64,000 bases of DNA, taken from NCBI RefSeq assembly GCF_037975245.1, contig NC_092561.1:3455001-3519000 (forward strand), given 5' to 3'. This document shows, one piece after another, positions 32,958 to 47,900 of the stretch. Each line of letters begins with the position of its first letter. The stretch's first letter is position 1. The stretch is from Apostichopus japonicus. Its lineage: Eukaryota; Echinodermata; Holothuroidea; Aspidochirotida; Stichopodidae. The notes under the pieces were generated by a model. The model did not search any database. It saw only the letters and a program-made list of their open reading frames with translations, and was not told the origin of the DNA. Made by a program: the position numbers and the translations under genes.

Positions 32958-35900
32958 GTAATGTTTAATTTATGCTAATACATTAACATTGTCATCATCG
33001 TCATCATACCATGTCCAGTTTGGAGGGAATGATAACTTACGATCATATATCGTCTGGAGAACTTAAATTGTTACATCGGTTGTTAGATAGATCTGTACTG
33101 CATCTTTTGTCTGTCTTCTGATTTAAAGATGGAGTTTGCAACAAACTTATAGTATATATACTTTTTGACGTATCCCTGGCCCAATGTGTGCCATTCACTC
33201 AGGTATGGTGGCAGTAGTGGGATTCTACATTGCTGTGGACAGATTCACCTGAAGTGTCTTGATATATCATATTTAATCCAAGTTACTCTATACTTTACAC
33301 AGGCGTGGATTGTTCATAGAAGTTGATATAAATTTCCTTAAAACGTGAAGATTGCCTTGGACACTATGTTTATTGATTTGTGAGCTCCATCACATAGAAG
33401 AATTCTGTTATACAAGTACCAATTTATCTGCTCTCTATCATTATGCCCTTTCTTGTATTGACTAAAGGCTATCAGGGATTTAGTATTGTTATTAATACTG
33501 CAAGCATACTGTAATAACATGGTGGCATCAGTGGGATTTTATAGAATACAAGGTTCCAATTTGGATCACACTGGAACATATTTGGACTTATAATTGTTTA
33601 AGTAGGTGTATGCCTATAGTGCATTGTTTAAGGTCAGATCACATGGCATTGTATGTTGTAATTCCTACACAGTTTACTTTGCCCAATAAAAGCCTGCTAA
33701 GTGGATACATCATCCTCCCATCCAAGATTAGTTTGTTTTTCCAATGATAACAAACCTGCTTTAAATGTAACCCTGACTACTTCCGTCACTCTTCGTATAA
33801 TTAATATTTTTTGCTCCATTTTGTTTTTTATTGAATATTCATATCAGTCTGCTAAAGGTGATGTGAAGAATGCTGTGATTGCTGCGATAGACGCCGGTTA
33901 CCGGCATCTAGACTGTGCATTCATTTACCAAAATGAAGAAGAGATCGGAGAGGCTCTGAAAGAGAAGATTAAGGATGGAACAATAGAGAGAGATGACATT
34001 TACATTACGACCAAGGTCAGTTGATGGATTGGTGGACAGGCAGCCTTTTGTAACTTGGTATAAAACCTGCCAGAATATCAAAACATAATCCAAACAATTG
34101 CTTTACTTTACATTGACTAGGGAGATGGTGATGTTTACATTACCACCATGGTGGGTTGATGAATGGTAGTTTAAGACCTGAGTAATTTGTAACTTTGGTA
34201 AACTTACCAGTCAGGTGAAAACATCTGCGTTGTGAGTTGCTAAAATGCCATATAATCATTGGAAACTGAGTGTTTAACATCTATTGCTTATATAACATTA
34301 ACTATTAACTACATTACTGCAGTTTTTGCATGGCTGAAACAACTTTTCTAAATTTGTTCAAATTGCCAGCTGAAACTAGGAATTCAGTATATGAGTATGC
34401 TTTAGCATAGACATAGGCAGCATTAACATTATAACTACCAATGTAGAGCTATGTTTTAGTAAAATTGTCTAGAAATTATCAGTGGAATGTAAACTTTGAT
34501 CAATGTCAGTTCCATGAACTTGCCAGGTCGCGACTAAAACGCATTTTTGTTATTGACTTTGGTCATTTTTATATTGCTTTTGGTAAGATACTATTCCAGT
34601 GCAGTCACATGTTCATGTACAGTATAGTGAGCAACAACTTGTTATAATCAAAGAACACAGACCTCAGTGTATTTTGTATCAAATTTGTGCATCTGTAGTT
34701 GTTTCAGTCAAGGCTTGCTTAAATATTTCACTGTATATTGTATAACACAGTGAACGTGTGTAAGTATTAACGTAGTACACAGATCAACCAGTGTCCTATA
34801 AATATTACCAGTGCCTGAATTTATCAACATGTCCATCTTACTATCCCCTCTATTAATGAGCGATTCCTGTTTTCATTATGCAGCTAATCTAAGTTTATTG
34901 CATCAGACACTTTACAGATTGATGGGTAAAACCTAGGCTTATATTTGAGTTCCTCTTGAGATGTCAACTGTTATCAATTTTAATTTCCTTCAAGATGCTG
35001 CGCAGATGATGATAACCTGCGTTACTATTGTGGTATTCGAAAGTCTTATTTCTGAACTCTCACGCAGTCAGGATCATAATTAGGGTCAGATCCTGTCCTG
35101 CATCAACAGCTACTGTACATTACCAAAGCAATAGTGCCTAATGTGTGGTCATTAATTTACTAGTGCTGACCACTTCAGTACCAATGCATTAGTGCCTACA
35201 GTCTGGTCATTTATTTACTAGTGCTGACAGCATAGGCGTAGGAGGCGGGGGGCTGGGGGGGCTGCAGCCCCCCAACCATATTTTTTGGTGAAAATTCGGG
35301 CAATATGCTGAGAATTTTTCGGGCACCTACTGTACATGTACTGGAAAAAGAATAATTTGCAGTGTGTTTTTCTTTTTCTTTTTTGTGAAAATTCGGCAAT
35401 TTGCTGAGAATTTTTCGGGCATCTACTGAAAGAATAATAATTTGCAATGTGTTTTGTTCACATTTTTGGTGAAAATTTGGGCAATATGCTGAGAATTTTT
35501 CGAGCACCTTCTGAAAGAAGAATAATTTGCAATGTGTTTTTCAAGTTTTTTGGTGAAAATTTGGGCAATATGCTTAAAATTTTTCGGGCACCTACCAGTG
35601 GCGGAGCGTCCATACAGTCCCTGACGGACTCAAATGGACTGCTGGCGCCCTTTTCAGCTTTTTACCACTCTTTACTTATTTGCAATTATGGACTTCTTTA
35701 TTGCGCTCTCAAGTACAGTACCTATTGACATTTGTCACATTTTGTTGGTGCAATTTTCTGACAAATGGCGATGACACCTATTTATTCTTCGTTTATCTGC
35801 AAATTAGCAAGGCCAGGAAAGGGTCATTTCCGGCGATCTAGGGAGTATCTTTACTCAAAAAATTTCTGTACGCTCCGCGCCAACCTGTAGTGGCGCTCCG

Positions 35901-38900
35901 CTTAGATAGTGTCGAAAGCGCCCCTACAGACCATTCTCTCCCCCCTGACCTATACCCCTAGCTCCGCCACTGGCACCTACTGAAAGAAGAAGAATTTGCA
36001 ATGTGTTTTTCAATGGTTAAACTTATATTATTATTATCATTATTGTTGTAACGACTTCCCCAATAATTATAACCAATATGGAAGGGTAATAACACAGAAA
36101 ATGATTGTATGTTATTGGCATGCGATGTAAAAACCGATGCATGCCTATATGATATGAACATTAACATGTGGAACGCGTGCGGAGCGCGCAAAAAATTTTG
36201 GTTATATTTTTCGGGCAAGTAGTTACAGCCCCCCCCCATTATTGCATTATGGCCTAATGTGTGGTCATTTATTTACCGGTGCTGACCGCTACATTACCAA
36301 TGCATTAGTGCCTAATGTGTGGTCATTTTTTATTTACCAGTGCTGACCGCTACATTAACAATGCATTAGTGCCTAATGTTTGATCATTTATTTACTAGTG
36401 CTGACCGCTACATTACCAATGCATTAGTGCCTAATGTGTGGTCATTTATTTACTAGTGCTGACCGCTACATTACCAATGCATTATGGCCTAATGTGTGGT
36501 CATTTATTTACTAGTGCTGACCGTTACATCACCAATGCATTAGTGTCTAATGTGTGGTCATTTATTTAGTAGTGCTGACCGCTACATAACCAATGCATTA
36601 GTGCCTAATATGCGGTCATTTATTTGCTAGTGCTGACCGCTACATTACCAATGCATTATTGCCTAATGTTTGATCATTTATTAACCAGTGCTGACCGCTA
36701 CATTACCAATGCATTAGTGCCTAATGTGTAGTCATTTATTTACCAGTGTTGACCGCTACATTACCAATGCATTAGTGCCTAATACTGTATGCGGTCATTT
36801 ATTTGCTAGTGCTGACCGCTACATTACCAATGCATTATTGCCTAATGTTTGATCATTTATTAACCAGTGCTGACCGCTACATTACCAATGCATTAGTGCC
36901 TATTATGTGTGGTCATTTATTCACTAGTGCTAACCGCTACATCACCAATGCATGACTGCCTAATGTGTGGTCATTTATTTACCAGTGTTGACCTGTTAAC
37001 CTGTCCTTCAAGGGGAGAAGTTTAGGTAGAAGTTTAGTCTTCATATGTTATATAGTTTAAGAAATAGTAGAATTTAGTGCCACTTATGTTTCCATGTCAG
37101 TATTAAGATATTATTCAACTTTGAAATAGTCTAAAAAATTGATAACTGCAGTAGGCTGAACATTTGGCCGACAACTGCACTGTATCCATGATGTAACTCA
37201 GCCGTGAACTACGATTACTTAAAAATGCATTCATGCTAGCTTGGACTATGGAAGCTCACTAAGCTCCGAAATCTGTTAGTAGAATAATCTGGAAAATTCC
37301 TGCAAGGAAACGAAGATTTACAGCCACCCACTGTTGTGTTGCAGGCCATAGCTTACAGTTGGCCACCTTAGACTTATACATTAATTACAATAATTACATT
37401 AATTAGTGTACCAGTTTTACCAAGGTAGAGACTAGTGAGAGGTTCATATAATCTTAGCTACTGTCACTGATAATTTGTTGCTTTTTTCTTATATCACTGA
37501 TCAGTTTATAATATTTTAATTTTTATTTATTTGATCTGCACAATATCAACATAAACGTAATCACAGACACTTTGTATAACACAAACAATAGTGTATGCAT
37601 ATTTTATGCACCATTTTGTTGGGTAATGTGGTGCCTGGAATGCAATTATATTGGAGAACCCATCTACCTGTACGACCCAAGGAGATCTATATGATTACGT
37701 ATTAGGCGTTCAGCAATGAACATGTTTAAAAGCTTTGTGGGGAAACCCCTCTAGGTTACAGTTTCCATGATGTCAGGAGGCCTTATTATTCCTATACTGT
37801 ACCTAAAATTGTGCATATATTGTACACACAAAAACACAGTATACAAATAGCTGGTTGTTTTGCAAAGTGTGAAATAGCATTTGTATTGAATGAATGCCTA
37901 TAACAGGTATACAAAAGCCAAACAGAAAACGTTTACAAACTAGGGTCTTTTGAATTTGCAGTACTTAGCTATTTGACCCCATCAAATTTTCAAGGCCAAC
38001 GGTTAACTTTTGCATAAAACACTGTCCTGAAATTGTGGGAAGACTCGCGCAAAAAGAAACGTCTAATGCCAGTAATCTGACCAAGTTTCAAATGAGGTGC
38101 AACAGAAGTGTTAGACACCACCATCGATCCCAGAAAATACACACACAGCTTGATACCGTCGGTAATTAGACACTAGTGTACAGTCAGTACATATAAAGCT
38201 GCGGTCAATACCCACAGCACAGTGTACAAACGATACAGCGATGGACATCTCAGGTCCAGCTAAAGATATTACAAGATATCACGTTTCTTTACTGTCTGCA
38301 TTTTGTAGCGACAAGAGAAAACCTTCACTTGCAAGCAACGGAAAGTTAACTTTTTAAAGATGGCAGCACGCTGTTTTGGGCGAGTCTTCAATGCATTTAA
38401 GTGCTGGACATTCATGTACGTGTCTGACGAGAGGTCATGCCAGATGGAGGGTATCTGCAGCAGTGCATTACCCAATTGTCTGGCCATGCTAGTGTCAACT
38501 CTTAAATTATGGTTGCCATGGGTAATAAACAGGTGCCATTATAAATTGCTATTCGATTTGGATTAAATATTTATGCAGAGTGCATTGCCTGGTCGTGTAC
38601 AGTGTTCCAAGACCAGAATAAATAGTTACCATGTTTAGTTCTACAAGTACCCCTTCAAATGTTCTACAGTACCCCTTCAATGTTCTAGCATACCCCTTCA
38701 ATGTTCTTTGGTAAAATTTCTTCCTTTTATATACAAATTCATGACTCTTAGCCACTGTTAGCACAAGACATACACCAAACCAGCAAGTTTAGTACAAATT
38801 AGTTACCAATATCAGAATGAATTGCTGTACATTAGTTTGCTAATTTATCAAAAGAAACTTCAGATGCAATAATAGTTGCAATAATTTTTCTACCCTGTTT

Positions 38901-41900
38901 GATTAGAGCATTGATATTTAAGTGAATTAGATAGGTTAGAATTGAGAAGTCTTATTCAACACACAGTGTATATTCTCATTGCAGTTGAGAAACAGTTCAA
39001 AATGGAAATTGTACTTGATGGAGTCTTTAGTCTAGAAATATTATAACATTGTCACTGACAAAATGAAACCATATTCAAGACTAATTAGATATATAAAGCG
39101 AAACAGAACCAGATCTACCACACATACTGAATTTGATGGAATGTCAAGAATAATAGCCGACTGTTGTCTGGTATTTTCTCTTAATATCTGGTTTCACTTT
39201 GTGGAAATATTTTGTGCAGCGTTATTCTGTATTGTTTAACTTTAGATATTGTACAGCCATCAGTTTGAAACATATGTTTGATTTTATTTCATCAGACTTT
39301 GACCAGAAGGTAGGACAAAATCAAACAATTAAATAGTATATTCTGTTTGCTTGAGATGTAAAGGTGTTGAAACTTTATGAAAGGCTTTAGATTACAATAG
39401 TAGAGTGTGCCTAGTAGTTGTTGGCATATCATTGCAGTATTTCAAAACCTAGTCATATTTAGCCAAGGACTGCACTAGTTACCTACATGTACACTACTGG
39501 TGCTAAAATGTATGGAAGCTAGTTTGGACTTTGGTTGTCTAGCAGCTGCTGCAAAATAAATAAACTGTTAGTTGATAAATGAATGTGTAGTAAGGTCCCT
39601 TGTGGAGGTGGACTTCAATACAGCATTACAGTATACCTGTACAGTCGTACGTAAATTATAGAAAGAATCATCCCGCTTCAAATGCTGCATCATATGTACA
39701 GGTCTGATCCTGGGGCAGACTGTGTGATAACGTGCTACTAGTAGCAGCTCAGTGATGCTGGGACCTTTGAAGCAAGAGAAATTGATGCTTAAGGCAGTGG
39801 TAGAGCGTCCATACAGTCAGGGGGGGCGGATGCCCCCCCTGATGGACTCAAATAGACTGCTGGCGCCCTTTCAGCTTTTAACCACTTTTTACTTATTCGC
39901 GACTATTTACTTTTTTATTGCGCTCTCATCTACCTATTGACATTTGTCACATTTTGTTGGCGATGACACCTATTTATTCTTCGTTTATTCGCAAATTAGC
40001 AAGGCCAGGAAAGGGTCATTTCCGGCGATCTAGGAAGTATCTTTACTCAAAAAATGTCTGTAAGCTCTGTGCTATCCTGTGGTGGCGCTCCACTTAGATA
40101 GTGTCAAAAGCTCCCCTACTGACCATTCTTGCCCCCCTTGACAAATACCCCTAGCTCTGCCACTGGCTTAAGGCACATGAAATTGGAATTGCCGCTATGA
40201 ACCAGCTGCAGATGGGTCGACTTTAGTGGAAATATCTGCACCGGACAGGGTTCTCAAAACTATGATTAATTTAGTTAGCAAGTATGCATGTACAGTATGT
40301 ACTGTACAATATGTATGTATTTTAGATCCTCCTGCAAGCAGGAACTTGCAAAGAAGCTAGCATTGGCTTATCAAAGCCGCAAGCTGACCGAAGTCAGTCT
40401 CTTACCTTCATATTTAACGTCCATGATTATGAATTGTCAATTGTCAAGAACTCACTTAACTGAACTACATACACTAATCGTGTAGTGACTCGAACTCGGG
40501 ACCTTATGATTGAAAGGCACCGGCATTTACTCCTGAGCTAACACTCCAGTGTTTAATTAACTAATTAACTAATTATGAATGGGAAGACGTTAGAGGGCAG
40601 GTCCAAGCTATTGTATCCCTAGAAGCCAAATTTCAAACTTTACTGAAGCACCCTAAATGTGGTGTCATGTTAAAGCTGAATTATTGAAGTTTCAGATTTT
40701 CATAATTTTTAAATTTTTTTTTGCCTATTCGAACAATTACAGCCAGCTAATTTGCATAAATTCAAGTTGCAGTGTGACGTACGGGACATTTGGAATCCTA
40801 TTTCGCTGCCAGCAATATGAACTTATTGAATATAAGTTATGTGGGACATGATACACCCTTCCTTCCAATAATTTTGACAAATTATGTTTGGGGGTTCATC
40901 AATTAAATATGCTAATTAGCCACTGTCCAAATACTGATGTCCCGTACGTCACAATTTTCAGCACTTTTTTTCAAGTTTTGATATGGACGAACAATTTTTT
41001 TTTGGTGATATTCTGTAAAGTTCTAATTAAGAACATTGTTCAACAAAATCCATCCCAAAAAAATTGAAGAAATATTCACAGCAAATATAATTATCAAAAT
41101 TAAAAATGTGACGTACGGGACAAAATGTGACGTACGGGACATAGTGTGGGGGAAACCCTGTATTTATACATAATAAACATGCATGGGCTCCAATGGGGAC
41201 CTCTACTGGAAACCTTCCAATGCTTACCAATTTATTTTGTTGAAAGATGGTAGTTGCAACTTACAATCCCTGCATGCCTGAAGAGCACAACATGGCTTCA
41301 AATAAACCATTGACTGATGACCACCAACAGCCCAGGTGTTGTTCAATATACTATTGGGAAGTCAATTGTTGTGTGTGTGTGGGATACAGAATCATCTACA
41401 ATGCTATTCAACATTGACATTGAATGAGGACGACTTCAAGAATGTTGAGTTTGCATTTCAACATTTCGTAGGCCTATTGTGAAGTGTGACTATCATGACT
41501 GTGCAACAATGTTCTTGTGTCCTGAACTTAGATAGTAGACATTGAGATTTTTAGTTACAAGTGTAGAGTTTTGCTCGCCCAATTTTTGCAGAGGACAATC
41601 ACTCATGAGTTTGTTCAATAATCAGTATTAGGTCTATAGAGTTGTACTAGTTTCATAGATGGACATTACATTGACGTTACTGTGGACATTTTGATATGTT
41701 TTGAATGGGATGGATCGTATTTCAACTTGAGGGTTAATAGTGGGGAGTATGATACAGTGTTGTACAGTATACAATATACCAAAACAGTTTTGCACCAAAA
41801 CTTTGCATCATGAATCATTTGTGGTCTAACAAAGCTAGAATTGATGTTATGACTATTTGGTCTGGTAACCAGTATTAGGTCTATAGAGTTTTCTTTGTTG

Positions 41901-44900
41901 TACTAGTTTCATAGATGGACATTATGTGGACGTTACTGTGGACATTTTGATATGTTTTGAATGGGATGGATCATATTTCAACTTGAGGGTCAATAGTGGG
42001 GAGTATGATACAGTGTTGTACAGTAAATACCAAAACAGTTTTGCACCAAAACTTTGCATCTTGAATCATTTGTGGTCTAACAAAGCTAGAATTGATGTTA
42101 TGACTATTTGGTCTGGTAACCATAGTTCTATAGAGTTTTCTTTGTTGTACTAGTTTCATAGATGGACATTACGTGGACGTTACCTCGGACATTTTGGTAT
42201 GTTTTGAATGGGATATGGATCATATTTCAACTTGAGGGTCAATAGTGGGGAGTATGATACAGTGTTGTACAGTATATACTGGAAACAGTTTTGCACCAAA
42301 ACTTGCATCTTGAATCATTTGTGGTCTAACAAAGCTAGAATTGATGTTATGATGAGTATATATTTGGTCTGGTAACCAGTATTAGGTCTATAGAGTTTTC
42401 TTTGTTGTACTAGTTTCATAGATGGACATTATGTGGATGTTACTGTGGAAATTTTGGTATGTAATGAATATGATGGATCATATTTCAACTTGAGGGTCAA
42501 TAGTGGGGAGTATGACACAGTGTTGTACAGTATATATACCAAAACAGTTTTGCATCAAAACTTTACATCTTGAATCATTTGTGGTCTAACAAAGCTAGAA
42601 TTGATGTTATGAGTATTTGGTCTGGTAACCAGTATTAGGTCTATAGAGTTTTCTTTGTTGTACTAGTTTCATAGATGGACATTATGTGGATGTTACTGTG
42701 GACATTTTGGTATGTCTTGAATGGGATGGATCATATTTCAACTTGAGGGTCAATAGTGGGGAGTATGATACAGTGTTGTACAGTAAATACCAAAACAGTT
42801 TTGCACCAAAACTTGCATCTTGGATCATTTGTGGTCTAACAAAGCTAAAATTGATGTTATGAGTATTTGATGAATGTGTAGAGTAGATTTATACTTTACG
42901 CATTCCATGTTTTATGTAGTGGAATGATCTCACAAGTACAGTCACTGCTCTTTTCGATCCCCGAAAGAAGGAAATATGGCATTAAATTACCAATGACATT
43001 GTTCTGACATATCCAAATTAATGTTTTTATGTAGAAATCAGCTTGTTATGGTATATTCAGGAATAAAAATATGAGCTTTCATAGTCAATTTTTATTTGGA
43101 CAAATTGTCCCGTACGTCACATGTCCCGTACGTCACAGGACAATTTTCATTTGTGTAATCACTGAACTGGAATGGCTTCATATTTTTTTCTAATATGTTA
43201 CAGCTTAGCCCTAAGAAGGTTAGGCTATTCATTAGTTATAACAGCCCGATCACTGCCCTCCTAATTTCAGAGGGATTTCAGCATTGCTCTTTAGCACAAA
43301 AAACACAAAATTCTCTGGTCCCGTACGTCACACTGTACATTAATTAAGATGGGACCTAATTAAAGCAAGTGTAGGAAATCTTCATGAGTTTTTAATAAAG
43401 TAGCAGCAATAACAAATATGAAAACCTTAAAAAGTTTCTGGAAAATAGATTTTTTATAACTTTTAGACACATTTAAGTCTCTGAAATGTCCCGTACGTCA
43501 CAGTGCAAATAGCTTGGACCTGCCCTAGAGGGACCTGGATACCCCAAAGCTCTTAAACTGTATATATATTCCATGCAACAGACAGTTGGAATAACTCAGC
43601 TTCTGCGCTTACCTGTCTCCCCTACCTCAACCTTCTGGCACAATGCATAGAACGACAGAGCTAGTGTTCACTGATTTAACAGAGTTTTATAATCTCTGCC
43701 ATGATCAGATATACACCCAATGAACAGTTGGCAAACGATACTAATTTATTCAAATAATACTCTTAATTAACTCAAAACTAACATAGATATATGCCATTAA
43801 TGTCATAGCTTAATTGATGGCCCACTTCTCTTGATCAAGTACTTGCAGGTGGAGGTGAAATCTGCAATTAACTTTTTAAGCTGACTGGAGCTACAGTATT
43901 AGCATTTATAAGTTATACTCACAATTCTGTTCATTTGTGACACGCAAATTAATGCATGTTTTCTGAATTGATTATATACTTTATTGAAATTTAATTACAT
44001 CAAGCCACAGAACTACCAAATAGGAGAATAATGTACTTTGTCATGTCCATCGGCATGATCATATACAGTAATACTACTGTACAGACAATATCTTTACAGT
44101 TTAAGACCTGGAAGTTTCTATATGTCTCAGTACAAAATAGACACTGTAGGCTTTGCCATATTTTTCCTTTGGTTTTTTGCCTCAGGTGTGTTTAGTCTGC
44201 AGTGTGTTATCTGTGATAAATACAACTTTTTTACAACTCTGATATAATTAATTAATATTTAAAGAGTTACTTATTACCATAAACATCTTGAACATTGATG
44301 AGCAGTTAATAAGGTGAAGGACCTCTATTAATTTTAGTGATAACAGTTTTATGACATCCAACAGTTTTTGCTTTTCATTTCTCCATTTTTATCAATCATT
44401 GAATCAGAAACTACAATATATTAGTTTATATTTTGAAACCTTTCGTGTAACATATTTAACTGATCAATGGTAAGCATTTTCCTATGTCCTTCATACACAC
44501 TGATTTTTACTAACAAATATATCACAAGCTCTCGGTGCACAAAGGTTTGAATATACAGTAGTTAAATTATTGAACTACACAAACATGTGTTTTATGGTCG
44601 CTTTCAACCAGTTTGTATTTATATGAATAGACAGTCTGCATCCTTTGTAGAGAATAGTAAGCAGATTTATGTCAACAGATTTTTGCCTTTATATTTTATA
44701 GCCTCCAGAAAGCTTTGACTAAACTCCCACAATGAATGCAGTGGATAAGGTTGACTAGAAAGGTTTCGTTCCAAATAAAGTCATAAAAAATATTGCATCA
44801 AAATTTATTGGAGATGTGATTGCTACAGTACAGTATGTAGAGACACCTGAATGATCAGATTATAGCAGATATGCTAGAAAGTCTGATAATGGTCACCCAT

Positions 44901-47900
44901 GCTATAACGTCAAGAAGCATTTCATTGTCCGTCTAAAAGAAATTATCCACAATGAGATATTTAATTGTTTTACCTTTATTTTAATTATCCTCAATGACTG
45001 GTACTCATTTGGAGGATCAGAGCCTCTAGGATAGTAAAAGTTTGAAGATGGGGCAAGGAGGGTAAAGGGTGGAGAAGGGGAGCAAAGAGGTGAAAGAGAC
45101 CTGTAGCAGATGTGTGGAACCCAGGACAGACACTACCATGTCAATATACAGTAGTTTAAAGATGAGGCAAGGAGGGGAGATGGGTAAGGAGGGTAAATGG
45201 GTGGGAAGGGGAGCAAAGGGGTGAAAGAGACCTGTAGCAGATGTGTGGAATCCAGAACAAACACAGCCACGTCAGTGTAGTTTAAAGATGAGGCAAGGAG
45301 GGGAGATGGGCAAGGAGGGTAACTGGGTGGAGAAGGGGAGCAAAGAGGTCAAAGAGACCTGTACATAGCAGAAGCAGATGTGTGGAACCCAGAACAAACA
45401 CAACCATGTCAATATAGTTAAAAGATGAGGCAAGGAGGGGGAAATGGATAGGAAGGGGTGGGGAGGAATGGAAAGGGACCTGTAGCAGAAGCAGATGTGT
45501 AGAACCCAGAATAGACACAACCATGTTAGTTTACAGTAGTTTAAAGATGAGGCAAGGATGGGAAATGGGTGAGAAGGGGGGGGGGAGAGAGGTGAAAGGG
45601 ATGGAAAGGAACCTGCATTAAACAGAGGCAGATGTGTGGAACCCAGAACAGACACAACCATGTCAGTGTCGTAAGAAGAGATGAGGCAAGGAGGGGATAT
45701 GGGTGGGGAGGGGAGTAAAATGGGTGAAAGGAACATATAGCAGAAGCAGATGTGTGGAACTCAGAACAAAGACAACCACATCAGTCTACAAATAAGTACA
45801 AACTTAAGCTGCTTACTGTCATTCAAAAGGCAAACAGCTCCTTTGATACATGTTTAAGAGGCAAAGAGGGGAAATTGGAAGGGTGGAGGGGGGAGGGGGT
45901 TGGAGGGAGGGAGAGCTAAGGAGGGTTTGAGAGATATTGATAGGAAGGGAGAAGGAGGAGAAGATAAGGGAAGAACGAGAGAGAAAAGTGACGAGAGGGG
46001 AACGTACTGAATGCAAACCCAGAGACTGTTTAAAAATATGTGAGAAATAATCACCACAGTAGATCGAAAACAATTTAATATTGACAATATTGACAATATT
46101 TTATTACTGTAGGTCAGGGAAAATTCATCCAGGTATATAATTACCAAATGGAATTGCACACAGTACATTTATTGTCTGTTTTTTGGTTTTGTTTCTGACA
46201 ACAGCTTTGGGGAACACATCACAGTCCCTCACGTGTTGAACAAGGCATAAAGATGAGCCTAACTCCATTACAACTGGACTACGTTGACCTATATCTGATG
46301 CACTCACCTTGTGGCAGGAAGGTGAGCTAAACGTAAAGTCAAGAATATTTACAAACCATGCTAATTTAGATATGATGTTTTCTTAGTGTTGCATTTCATA
46401 GATGATCAAATGTATAATGTCGGCATATATAGATAAGTACACACAATGTGTAAACTCTACAATGTGCCATAAATTGGTCACCCTTGAATGTTCTACTAAA
46501 CCAAGCTCATTATTATGTATGTATGTATGTATTTTAGATCCTCCTGCAAGCAGGAACTCGCGAAGAAGCCTCATTGGCTGATCAAAGTTGCAAGCTGACT
46601 GAAGTCAGTCTCTTAGATTCATATTTAACGTCCATGATTATGAATTGTTAATTGTCAACAACTCTGTAACTGGGCGACATACATTAATCTTGGAGTGACT
46701 CGAACCGGGGACCTAATGATTGGAAGGCACCGGCGTTAACCACTGAGCTAACACTCCATTATCACTTGATAGAATTTAATTCCAACAGAAAGGTTCTTTA
46801 CTGTAGCCTATCTAGAACAGGGATGCATTGAATGTCTTACCAGTAAAAACTATGAACCATTGGATCTGGAAGGAAAAGGAATAAGGGAATAATTAATCTT
46901 TTAATATAAACCTTCTGTAAAATATAATTAGTATCCAGCATTCACCTACAGGTTTCTTTTGCATGTGATTTTTTTCGTGGAATGGTTAGTTAAATTTTAA
47001 ACTTTTCCTTCGGTTTAGTTGATGTGTTACGTAGAATACAGTTAATCAAAACTGGACAAGTCTGTTTTTCTAGAATGTATGAATTTTTAAATTTGGGTAA
47101 AGATAATTGTTTTATCAGTGATTAATATGTTGGAAAAAAAATTACCTATACCCATCATGTGTTCTGCTCTTTGTGGTTAAATTACTATTTCATATTGTCT
47201 TTTGTCAGTACTGATGTTCTCACTCTGATGTTTAGTTTTATCTTAGATAAATCTATTTTTTATTGATTGATTAAAATCACATTGAAATTAAGAAAAAGGA
47301 ATTGTTTTTATTAAACACAAGAAATATTTAAAGAGAATTTGTCATATACGCCTTTTGACCTGACCAAAACCTAAGCTACAGTATGAAGTACTTCTATATA
47401 TATTGAAGAGTTCTTTGAACATTAAGGTTTTTTGTTTAATAAATTCTTTCCTGTTACAGTTCATCGATGACAAGACCTTCTTCCCAAAGGATGAGAATGA
47501 CAAGAATGCTTATGATGATGTCCATTATGTCGAAACTTGGAAGGTAATCACAGGATGATGTTCTTATTAAGATTATAAATGCTGAAATTTATGCTTTAAC
47601 TGCTGCATCTTGCTGAAATGGTTTGTCTCGATGTGATAATAGTGGATACTTCACCATTCAAGGTAACACAATCTAGCTATGATATGATAGGTCAGTGTAC
47701 ATAGTGCAGCTATTTATGCTTCAGAGAGGGGGAAGAGAGGGGAGGGAGAGGGAGGGAGGGGGATCACATATGCTGGAACCATTTCTCGTTAGTTGATTGG
47801 TCACTGCAGCTGTAGTGTTTGTGCTAGTACTGTAAGTATCTTCTTTCACACTAATAGCTTCCTGTCGTGCAAGGATTTAGATCATTAGTCAGCTTTTGAA

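Larger units (their letters stand above)
35105..36992 (+). repeat. 58-bp satellite array, split by an insertion
   Basis: A unit of about 58 bp, with GCCTAATGTGTGGTCATTTA and then GTGCTGACCGCTACATTACC, occurs roughly twice at 35105-35228 and about thirteen times at 36243-36992. The gap between is filled by another element. Some units carry an insert (TACTGTATGCGG). Two neighbouring pairs at about 36600-36720 and 36780-36900 are near-identical, which shows that blocks of several units were duplicated together. Confidence 0.85.

Noticed and set aside
36243-36992. Regular repeats that could look like a CRISPR array
   Set aside because: The units are contiguous with no unique spacers, and the sequence is clearly from an animal. 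It is a satellite.
45272-46168. Several Ser/Pro/Leu-rich minus-strand frames
   Set aside because: They read the complement of a purine-rich minisatellite and its flank. Periodic peptides here only reflect the DNA repeat.
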